Shown here: positions 36,498-45,561 of the stretch, one piece after another
Numbering within the stretch: the stretch's first letter is position 1
How the letters are laid out: the number at the start of each line of letters is the position of its first letter
Assembly: GCA_003550325.1 (NCBI GenBank)
Contig: QKWP01000510.1
Location: forward strand, 115,929-179,928
Length of the DNA stretch: 64,000 nucleotides
Origin: Gigaspora rosea
Taxonomy: Eukaryota; Glomeromycota; Glomeromycetes; Diversisporales; Gigasporaceae
Direction: 5' to 3'
Notes under the pieces: model-generated
The model's input: the letters and a program-made list of their open reading frames with translations, nothing else
What the model was told of the DNA's origin: nothing
The model's database searches: none
Position numbers and translations under genes: made by a program

Positions 36498-36897
36498 GTA
36501 GCTCACCCACAAAAAATTTTCCGGTCATGTGACTTTTTTGTGGCACAAACCAATCAAAATTCGAGATCAGGTGTAACGTGAAAATCAAAACAATCAAAAC
36601 AATTAAATAAAGCGAAAGAATTAAAGTAATAAATCGTGTGGTTAGGGTTTGGGTTAGATGCTTGGTTAGAGTGCTACTAGTCTGTGCTACCTATACCAAA
36701 ATTTTGCAAGGAATTTTTTTTGTTAATGCGCAGTAGACAATTTCATAGACAAACTTCGGAGTTATTAGTGATTTTTTATGAAAAATCGTAAAAAGCAAAA
36801 TTTTTACGTTACACCTGATCCTAAAATTCAATTGGTTTGCGCCTAGTTTGCACTACAAAAAGTCACATGACCAAAAAATTTTTTGTGGGCGAGCTAC
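36498..36897. repeat. MITE with ~95-bp inverted ends and TTAGGG-like core
   Basis: The left end GTAGCTCACCCACAAAAAAT and the right end complement (ATTTTTTGTGGGCGAGCTAC) continue inward through GGTCATGTGACTTTTT and GATCAGGTGTAACGTGA. The core has GTTAGGGTTTGGGTTAG at 36640-36656. Its right end directly abuts the MULE that follows: the last seven bases form part of the MULE target duplication. Confidence 0.85.
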
Positions 36898-37616
36898 GTC
36901 GAACCATCTATGGACACGTACCTGATCACGTGAAATTGCATGTACCATCTATCATATGACTAATGATTAAAGTATATAGACCATCTACGGACACGTACCT
37001 GATCACGTGGAATTGCACGTACTATCTATCATGTGACTAATAATTAAAGTATACTAGTACTAAAGATTAATTTAATAAAACGCAAATAACTTTATTATAT
37101 AGATTGTATGCAAACCAAGCTAGGCAAATAATCCACTAGCCCTTACACTATCACACTATTATTACTATACAGTATAGACTAAACTATTGGCTTGATCACT
37201 AATCGATCTTGACAAGAATTAACAATTGACTTTTATACCTTTTGACAATCTAATTCTGTACATTCTTATCAAGAACGTACCTACTTTTGAATACTTAATA
37301 ATTGATCTATACTATTTGAGTGGGTCGTTCTTGATAGGGTGTACAAAATTGATCGTCTGTATGCAATATGATGTAATATAAGCGTCATAAAAAAATTAGT
37401 AATGTCTATATGAGAATAATCTTTCTTGCTGGTTTGGTCAAAAAAAAAACTCTTACCCGTTGCACCAAATATTTCACCATATTCTAATAAACCCTTACCC
37501 TTATTAATACATATTAAACCTACCTTTTTATACGCGATTTGTCAATAAAACAGTACATACAACACCCTCTGCTTTTATACTTCGATTTATGAAATTCGTA
37601 TACACAATATAAAATA

Positions 37617-40232
37617 ATGGAGATGCTTAAAGTGAACGATACGCTTGAATCTCTGGAAGCTTTTGAAGTTGCTGCGAAATCAGCTGCTAAATCTAGTGGG
37701 TTTGCGTTTGCAAGAAAAGACAGTAACCTTACTGGACGTAATGGCAAATCACTTTTTGTTGTTCTGCAGTGTACAAAGGGTAGTGAATGGCACAACAATT
37801 GGAATATAACCGAAAAAACTCGAAAGAGAAAAAGAAATACTCGACGTGATTGTTGCCCTGTATATATTAGAGCTACTGCAATGAAATGTAACTCAACTAC
37901 GAATGTTCCCAATAATAAGATAATGTGTATCGTTACCAAAGTTGTACTTAATCATAATCATGCTCTCCTTGGTTTAGACAAAGTTGTAACTTTTCCCCAA
38001 TATCATGTTATGAGCCTAGATCAGAAAAGTCTTGTACACCAGCTGCATATTAGTAATGCGCCTAATCGTGTTATTACAGAATCAGTTAACAATATTAGTA
38101 ATGGTGGAATTGTTCTTTCAAAGGATATTATAAATGAAAGAGCTCGTATTAGGTTTGCCCTGAATAAAGGCCCTAATAATAATTCTACTCAAGGATTCCT
38201 TAAACTTCTTGAAGAACGTGATTACATGGTAGTGCCTTTAAAAACAATTAAGGGATACTTAACACATCTTTTCTTTTCTCATATTGAAGCGGCCAAGTGT
38301 GTTGCTAAATGTCCTGAGGTTCTTATCGTGGACTCTACATATAAAACAAACATTTATAAGTATCCACTTGTTAGTGCTATTGGCATTAATAACATTGGTA
38401 ATAAAAGAGGATCATTAGCATCATATCAAATCACAATGGCCTGGATAGAAGATGAAAGTGAAGCATCATATACATGGTTTTTAAAAACACTTCGATCTAA
38501 AATCTATGATGCTTATAGTTGCTTACCGGATGTCTTAATGTCTGATAGAGACCAAGCATTAAGAAATGCTTCATCTAAAGTATTTCCAGAATCTAATAAA
38601 ATGTTGTGTGTTTGGCACCTTCTAGAACAGAATTTAAAGGTTAATTGTCGTAAACTTTTCAAAGATGATATTGATTATGATGCATTTAAAAAGCAAGTTA
38701 AAGCATTGTGATTTACAGAATTTGAAGAAGAGATCCCACAGTTGTTGGATGCAGTTAAGAAGGCAGCTGAAAAATCTCACTCTCCTGAAAAAGTAGAGGC
38801 ATATATTCAAACGTGTATGAAGGATTCCAATATGTGGATCTCAGCATATACTAAGTGGTTTTGCCATATGGGAATATCTACTACTGGACGATCCGAATCA
38901 TCTCATAGAGCATTTAAACGAGCAATTGAGATTACTAGTAATCTAGAAAGTGTTTTTCATCAGATTGATCAGGCAATGCGTTTACAACACCTGAAAACAG
39001 CAGTCTGTACTGGTTCTAACAAAGTAGCAGTTGATCTATTTACTCTTCGTGATCCTAGATTTAGTGAGCTTATTGGAAAAGTTTCAGGATGGGCAATCGA
39101 TCATATTAAACGGACATTGCAAAAAGAGCAAACTATGGATAAAGACAATGGTGCTTGTGAATGTTTAACAAATATTAATTATAAGTTACCTTGTAAACAT
39201 ATAATTTCAATACACAGTCCAATTCCATTATCAATCATTAATAAGAGGTGGCTTCTTGAAAGATCTGATATTATAGAACTCCCACGTCCCTCAAATCCTT
39301 CAATTACTGACTCTAAGTTTTATAATACTTTCATTAATGCTGAGAAAATTTTTCAACAATTGCCAGACAACATTACTAGATCAGAGTTTATTACAGGGCT
39401 TGATCAAGTAATAGATATGCCACTACCCGAATCTATTAAGCCTCCCCAAAAAAAAGTGTCTAAATCAAATACTAAACGGGGGTCACATTTGAGTGAATAG
39501 CAAGATTCTGCTGCAAAAGAAAAAAAAAAAAAGCTAGCCAGGATCATGAAGCTTAAAGACGATAATATTCAACAAACTATATCCTTAAAGCAGCCTATTA
39601 CCACCTGTCTACTAGATTATAAATTATATAAAACAAATATCCCCAAGTTTATGCAGGATCATATTTTAGCATATTTTAATGTATTAGGGGATGGTAATTG
39701 TGGTTTCCGTGCTATTGCTATATCAATTGGAGAACCCGAAAATTACTGGCCGGATATTCGCAAACTTATCTATAAGGAACTTAGTGATCGCAAATCTCAT
39801 TATATTCAGCTATTTTTAGAAAAAGAACGAGAGTATAATGAAGTATTATTTACTACACAATGGGAAGCAGGCCCTTGTGATAAAGACCATTGGATGTCTA
39901 TGCCATCATTTGGATATGTCATTGCTAATACTTTTTAATGGCCTGTTCACTATTTTAGCAAACACATTTCTCTCACATTTCTTCCCGATAATGCACCACT
40001 TAATCAGAATACATCAATTGCATTTGCTTACATTATTGAAAAACGGCATTTTATAACTATAAAACTCAAGCCAAATGTTCCTGTTCCACCTATCGCGAGA
40101 GGTTGGGAAGACATATGTTCTAAACAAAGCAGAATGTGGAAAAATGTGTTTTTAGATAGAATTAATCAATTTAATAAGGAATATGAAGAAGAATTTAGAT
40201 ACTTAAAAGAAAATTTTGAATATGTTATTTGA
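37617..40232 (+). pseudogene. FAR1/MULE transposase fused to SWIM finger and OTU protease, three stops
   Basis: One frame of 872 codons (37617-40232) without frameshifts, broken by TGA 38709, TAG 39498 and TAA 39936. Order: FAR1-like DNA-binding region (residues ~15-130, ending VLNHNHALL); MULE catalytic core with Asp in LIVDSTYKTN (~240), Asp in MSDRD (~305), the C-V-W-H motif (~335) and Glu in TGRSESSHRAFK (~425); SWIM finger C-E-C…C-K-H (~510-525); then an OTU domain with catalytic LGDGNCGFRA (~690) and the distal His of KRHFITIKL (~810). The role would be DNA transposition plus a ubiquitin-type cysteine protease activity. All OTU triad residues visible are kept. Each stop can be explained by a single C-to-T or G-to-A change, so the copy died recently or is read through. 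The FAR1/MULE call is firm, OTU firm, and fusion in one protein is an inference from the shared frame. Confidence 0.85.
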
Positions 40233-40490
40233 TATATATGTATGCAGCTTATCGTTACCTGATTTATGCAATTTATGCAATAACGATAATTAATTACTGA
40301 ATTAAAAGTTTAAGAATAAGTAATAATTATTGTAATCTATATATGTACTAATTATATCGATAGCGATAGCAATAAAAATTGAGTTATAAAATTGGCGAAT
40401 ATTGTAATTTATAGTATATATAACGATAATATATAAAATCACGTGACTGACGGTACGTGCAATTTCACGTGATCAGGTACGTGTCCGTAG

Positions 40491-41370
40491 TAGGGATCCT
40501 AATTTTCTGCTGCGACAAGCCCCAAATTCTGCCTGCTCTACACTTCGAATTATGCGAATTATGCGATAAATTTTTTAAAATTATGCTACAGATTATGCGG
40601 ATCAGATAGAAATATGCGAAATTTATCGTTATAAATTTTATCGTTATCGTTATTGTAAGTACTGAACCCCCATCAGTAACTTACCAATAAAACCACAAAA
40701 TCTGTGTAATATAAAATTACGAAAAGAGTCGTGTTTACAAAACTGTTTTTTGCGCCAAACAAAAAAATTACTTGCAAAATTTTAGTATAAGGCCACGCAA
40801 AGTTAATTTTTCGTTTTGCATAACCCGCCGACCTTTTTTTTAAATTTCAATCATGCCAATTATTCCATTTTTGCTATTTAATTTTTTCTCCGGTGTCACC
40901 CGATGGTGACCTTAATTTTCTGGAATTACCCGATAGAACCGAAAAAAAAATCTAAAATTTTCTGGGTGTGAACATGATCATATTAATTTACAGTAGATTA
41001 AAAAAAAAAAATCCGACCAGCCAACTGAAATTTTGGAACACCATGTTATGCAAAACGAAAAATTAACTTTGTGTCCTAATATATGTTTCTTATTAAATTT
41101 TTATACTACTTTAACGATATGTTTTATTACTTAACATTTTGAAATTTCAAATCTGATAATATATGTAATTTATGTTTCGTACAATCAAATGCTGCGTCCA
41201 ATAGGAACCCGATATTACTCGATCTTTAATTCCTGCCATTTATGCGCAGATTATGCTTTATTAATTATGCGAAATTCATCTTGATATGCGAATATCGCAG
41301 TCGCATATGCTTCTGCGGTAAAATCTGAATTATGCGCATATTATGCCATCGCAGATCCGCGGTATCCCTA
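40491..41370. mobile_element. Non-autonomous hAT element nested in the MULE right end
   Basis: The perfect 8-bp duplication GTCCGTAG (40483-40490 and 41371-41378) and termini TAGGGATCC / inverse of GGTATCCCTA indicate hAT. The duplicated bases belong to the MULE terminal repeat, so this insertion is younger. Subterminal ATTATGCGAATTATGCG-type motifs occur at both ends. A longer inner inverted repeat (ACGCAAAGTTAATTTTTCGT and inverse) pairs 40793-40830 with 41045-41085. No coding sequence; 880 bp. Confidence 0.9.
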
Positions 41371-41395
41371 GTCCGTAGATGGTCCGGAGCTACGT

Positions 41396-42050
41396 AGGTT
41401 CAAAAGATGCATCACGGCACGTGACCGTAATAGTGCATTCTGATTGGTTTTAATTAAAAACATAAATGTTCACATTTTTACAATTTATTTTTAACAGTTT
41501 TATTCTTTAGGACAAAAAGAACAAAACTTGTGGATTAGTTTTACATTTTATAAATTTTTAAAAGTAGTATTTTTCGTAAAGCTATTTTTTATGAGATTTA
41601 AAGCCGCTGGCACCATACTAAAGCCGGCCATGCAAAACAGGAATTTGCCTGGATTATAAATTCGAGCCCTAAAATCAACTATAATAATCATTTTATTAAC
41701 ACTACCGATTATTTAAAGTCCAATATTAAAAAAAGCCCGAATATCTTTAATTTCAAAAAGAAATCAGAATACAATGACAGCGTAATAATAATAAAATAGA
41801 TTCAATAATATATTTTTTTTCTTGAATATGACATATGAATATAATTTTGTTATTATATGATATATATATGTATAAGAGGTTACAAATGTATTAAGGTTTA
41901 AAAGAAAATATGTGTTTAAAATATAGAAGAATTAAGATACGATTAAGAGACATGAATAAAATATAAATAGTACATTTTATAATTTTTTTTAAAAAAATTT
42001 AATCGAAATTATCGTTATTGGGAAATATATATATATTTTTTTTTGTTTAA
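41396..42050. other. Intergenic, 3' flank of the PH-domain gene
   Basis: No gene is seen. At 41600-41690 a short G+C-richer segment ends in AAATTCGAGCCC, weakly reminiscent of a tRNA B box. I do not call it a tRNA. Confidence 0.45.
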
Positions 42051-44810
42051 TTAAGCGGTGGCGGTTGTAGCAGTTGCAGCTGTGTTCAAGTCCGTTTTCT
42101 CGATAATAGGCGCATCATTATCAGTCTTAGGTTCAGTCTTAGATTCAGTATTTTCTTTAGAGGCGTCAGCAGCTTGATCGACCGCTTCCTGTATACCTTC
42201 AGGATCTGTGTCATTTGGGACTTCAGGGAGCTCATCCTTTTTATCAGTAGATGTTTCAGGGAGATTATCGATGTATTCTTGAATTACTTTAGTCCATTCA
42301 GATTGATCGTCATCAGTTGAAGCTTGAAACTTATAGGTTCTTGATGGAGTCTCAATTTCAAATCTTTTATCACCACTCTTTTTGACATTGCATGCCTTGT
42401 CTATTTTAACTTGTTTCTTTGTTTTACTATCTTTAAAATAGTATAACGTTCCATTATGGAACGCAAAGTATTGTGCTTCATAACGTTTGAGAATTTGAGA
42501 TTCTTTGTGTAATCTTCCTTGTATAGCAGCATCGGGATATTCTTTCTTCACCTCATTCACAATTTCGCCTTCGTCTGGTAAAGCTTCTGAGTCATGTTTC
42601 TCTTCGCTTTGTGAGCCTTGTCGCTTTTTTTGCATACTTGCCCTATTATTCGAAATAAGAAAATGGATAAGATTATTTTTACCATTATAAATCACCTAAT
42701 TAATTTAGTACCTCTTCTTTTTCTTGTCATCGCCATCCGTTACGGCATCTTTTTGAGTTTCGTCTTCTTTTTGTTCTTCGGAATCACACTGTGCTTTTTC
42801 AGGTCTTTTCTTAAAGACACTAGTAATTCTACGACCCAGATGTGTAATTTTTGAGGTATGTTCATCTTTGGGCTTTTCAGCAGTTTCCTCATCTTTAGCT
42901 GGCTCGCCACTGCTAGTTGGTTGTTCTTCGGAGACAGCTTCAGTAGGTTGAGTAGGTTGTTCAGTTCCTACAAAACGTTATGTATTAATTTTTTAAGAAC
43001 TAAAGAAATAGATTGATAGAAAATTCTACTTACTTTCAGCAGGTTCTGCTTCTGACGTAGGAGTTTTTTCATCTTTGAACTTTTTACTAATGGTATTAAT
43101 GGTGGTAGTAATTGCTTCTACAATTCCTCCCTTCTTCTTTTCATCCTTAGTTTCATCTTTAGTTTCATCTTTAGTTTCATCTTTGGTTTCATCTTTGGTT
43201 TCTTCAGTGGCCTGTGTATCCTTATCCTCAGTAGCAGTATCAACAGCAGCTGAAGTTTCACTAGTTCCAACGTCCCTATTTTCTTGGGATGCTTCTTTAT
43301 CTTTTGAACTTTCTTCCTTTGTCTCTGATGCCTTTTCCCTCTTTCCAAACAGAATATTTATAATGCCACTTTTTGTAGACTTTGGAGATTTAGTAGCAGC
43401 ATCATCTGAAGAGGCTTCAACTCCATTTGTATCAACAGTAATATTTTTGGGTTCGGTTTCACTAGTAGTAGCCTCAGTGGTAGGAACCTCAGTAGTTTCA
43501 GAAGTAGTGGTAGTCTCAGTAGCAGGAGTATCAGGAGAAGACTTTTTGGGTCGAAGGATGGGAAATAGAGATTTGCGTTTACCATCTGATTTACTTTGTT
43601 TCTCGTCACCATCAGAAAGTATTTCTGAATCTGAAGTTACACCTCCATCTTTAGAAGGATTGAAATCTAACTGTTTGTTTACTGAAAATATAAATTAAAA
43701 ATAAAATACAACGTTAATCTATGACGCATTAATTTATAATATAAAAGTGTAAACGAATACTTTCACGCGCGTTACATAGCATACATAGTTGTGTAAAAAG
43801 ATATAAAGGGACTTACCGAGTTTATTATAAATTTCCTTGTATCCTTCACTAGTGTCGATGTCATTGAGTTCTTCAGCTTCTTTAACCTTAAGTTCAATGG
43901 TATGTACCCAACGCTTCTTAAATTCTTCACTGGGTGCTTCCAACTCATATTCCTTATTTTTAGTAATTATTTTGAATTTGTTTGGACTGATATCTTTGCA
44001 AGTAACTCCTTTTAAGTTGATAATGCCTGATGGTATTCGTTTTTCTTTTAAATTTTCAGTCCTGTAATAAAACAAAAGACCCTTGCCCGTTTGAGTAGCG
44101 TGAGCAATGTTACAGAAAAATGTCTTGTTAATTTCCTCGAATTGATTTGGTTTTGATTCTTCTTTTGGTTCTTCTTTTGGTTCTTCTTTTGGTTCTTCTT
44201 TCTCATCTTTGTTCTCAGAAGAATCAGGTGCAGGGGCATCAGGTGCAGAAGAATCAGGTGCAGGAACATCACTTTTTTCACTTTTTTCGCTTTTCTCGGT
44301 CGATGGTTTTGTGTGAGGAGCTTTTGTAGACACATCTTTTACGTTTTTCTTGTGATATAAATTAAGACTGTCTTTAGGAATAGGCATTTCACCTAATTCA
44401 AAATATTCTTTATTTTTACCACCAAAAATATATCTGCGTGTGTGTTTATGCAGCCAGCCGCCTTCAGAGATAGGTTCAAGAGGCACAGACTCTTTGTCCT
44501 CTCTGTCTTTGATTCCATTTTCTTTGTCTTTGATTCCATTTTCTTTGTCTTTGATTCCATTTTCCTTGTCTTTGATTTCATTTTCCTTGTCTTTGATTCC
44601 ATTTTCCTTAAATGTTTCTTCAATTAGTTCTACCTTTTTTTCTTCCACTATTTCAGTAGGTTCAGTAGTTTCGGTAGGTTCAGTAGCTCCAGTAACTTCA
44701 GTAGCTCCAGTAGTTTCGGTAGTTATAATAACTTTTTCAGTAGCTCCAATAGGTTCAGAAGTTATAATTTTCTCTACGACCTCAATCTCTGAATTAATAG
44801 GATCGGACAT
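42051..44810 (-). CDS. PH-domain protein, Meu6-like, four exons, 829 aa
   Basis: Spliced minus-strand gene: exons 44810-43817, 43681-43034, 42967-42712 and 42642-42051 join in phase 1, 1, 2 to 830 codons including TAA. Introns are 135, 66 and 69 bp; donors are GTAAGT, GTAAGT and GTACTA. The start ATG at 44810 opens MSDPINSEIE. Domains: Thr/Glu-rich N-terminus; about five tandem 7-residue units (K/R)DKENGI (residues ~68-103); a first PH-like region (~115-325, from GGWLHKHTRRY) split by an acidic insert with EEPKEEPKEE repeats; a long low-complexity centre with TKDE repeats; a second, compact PH domain (~665-745, from IQGRLHKESQILKRYEAQYF to the conserved Trp in DDDQSEWTKVIQEYI); acidic tail. 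PH domains bind phosphoinositides or proteins at membranes. Fungal Meu6-type proteins share this layout, so that label is inference. The gene looks intact. Confidence 0.85.
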
Positions 44811-45095
44811 TATTAAATTTTACCGTGTGATATTACTATATGAGAAAATGCAATAACTCGAGAGATAAAAAGAGTTTATTGCCAAGTAAGAAATGTTTTT
44901 TTTCTTTTCTTTCGTATGAAAAAAAAAAAAAAGGCGTAGAGTTGTTTTATTAGAATTATTATATTTATAATAATAATAATAATTAATAAAATAAAATAAA
45001 AAATAGAAATTAGATAAAAGATATGAAAAGCCCACTTTTTTGACGGGAAAAGAAATATAGAGACTTTTTATTTTCAAAAAAAAGGGGTGTGATAA
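44811..45095. promoter_or_regulatory. Upstream region of the PH-domain gene
   Basis: This is the 5' flank of the minus-strand PH gene. It is AT-rich, with a 12-A tract (44919-44932), TATATTTATAATAA at 44960 and an ATAAATAAT-rich segment. No defined promoter element can be assigned. The open frame on the minus strand at 44820-45077 is not supported. Confidence 0.35.
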
Positions 45096-45287
45096 GATGA
45101 AACCTTACAAAGAGTTAGACCAACTAAAAAAAGAAACCAGAGGTCATTAGGTGTTACACCAAAAGATCAAGAAAATTTTTGTGCAAAGATATTCACAAGT
45201 TTGATAAGCATTCAACATCACATTACAGAAGAAAAAAAAATTTGTGCTGATTATAGTCGTGTGATGAATTATTTATGGAAGCAATAA
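45096..45287 (+). CDS. Exon-like open frame, unknown gene
   Basis: A 64-codon frame starts after TAAG at 45093-45096 and ends in TAA (45285-45287). The peptide is basic then balanced, with KRNQRSLGVTPKDQENFCAK and a following helical-looking ICADYSRVMNYLWKQ. No ATG opens it, so it would be a last exon or a gene fragment; the AG at 45095-45096 could be an acceptor. I do not recognise a family. No upstream exon could be placed, because the PH gene promoter lies immediately to the left. A retroposed or duplicated exon is an alternative. Confidence 0.35.
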   Translation, partial: DETLQRVRPTKKRNQRSLGVTPKDQENFCAKIFTSLISIQHHITEEKKICADYSRVMNYLWKQ

Positions 45288-45394
45288 GTACAGAATATAT
45301 AATTATTTACAGTATTAATAACTGAAATAAACACGATTTTTTTACTGGTAAATGTTACAATTTTTTATTATAATTTATAATATCATGCAATTCA

Positions 45395-45561
45395 TTATTT
45401 GTGGTAATTTGTGTGTGGTAGACCGATCAATTTAGTTTCCGTATTGGTTTCAGCAACTAAAGAACAGCAATTCCCGCAGTGTAACAATATATATTCATCG
45501 ATTACTTTGTATCGCCCGGTCCGAAGACACCTTTGCACCATACAAAGCTCTTTAAAATAAT
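45395..45561 (-). CDS. Candidate last exon with Cys-rich motif, unknown gene
   Basis: On the minus strand a good acceptor (CTTTTATTGCAG at 45562-45573) is followed by 55 open codons ending TAA at 45395-45397. The peptide contains LCMVQRCLRTGRYKVIDEY then LLHCGNCCSLVAETN, a C-x4-C and C-x2-CC spacing that could bind zinc. A second frame through the first 60 bases is also open but ends early. Upstream exons would lie at 45.6-46.1 kb; an ATG-started 34-codon frame near 46000 is possible but unproven. It converges on the exon-like frame at 45096-45287. Family unknown. Confidence 0.4.

Larger units (their letters stand above)
36900..41386 (+). mobile_element. MULE (Mutator-like) transposon encoding FAR1-MULE-SWIM-OTU protein
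   Basis: A perfect 9-bp direct repeat GAGCTACGT flanks the element (36891-36899 and 41387-41395), the expected MULE target-site size. The ends CGAACCATCTATGGACACGT (left) and the inverse of ACGTGTCCGTAG+ATGGTCCG (right, split by an inserted hAT) are terminal inverted repeats. They run on through ACCTGATCACGTGAAATTGC for about 60 bp. The left terminal repeat is tandemly duplicated (second copy 36978-37048). One reading frame, 37617-40232, lies inside. Gross length is 4487 bp, about 3.6 kb without the nested hAT. Confidence 0.9.

Noticed and set aside
41600..41690. Possible tRNA (AAATTCGAGCCC B-box-like)
   Set aside because: No A box at the right distance and no cloverleaf could be drawn.
43075..43698. 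207-codon plus-strand frame
   Set aside because: Antisense shadow of exon 2 of the PH-domain gene; Ser/Val richness mirrors the Thr/Glu/Asp-rich sense strand.
44440..44856. 138-codon plus-strand Ser/Leu-rich frame
   Set aside because: Antisense shadow of the KDKENGI repeats in exon 1 of the PH gene.
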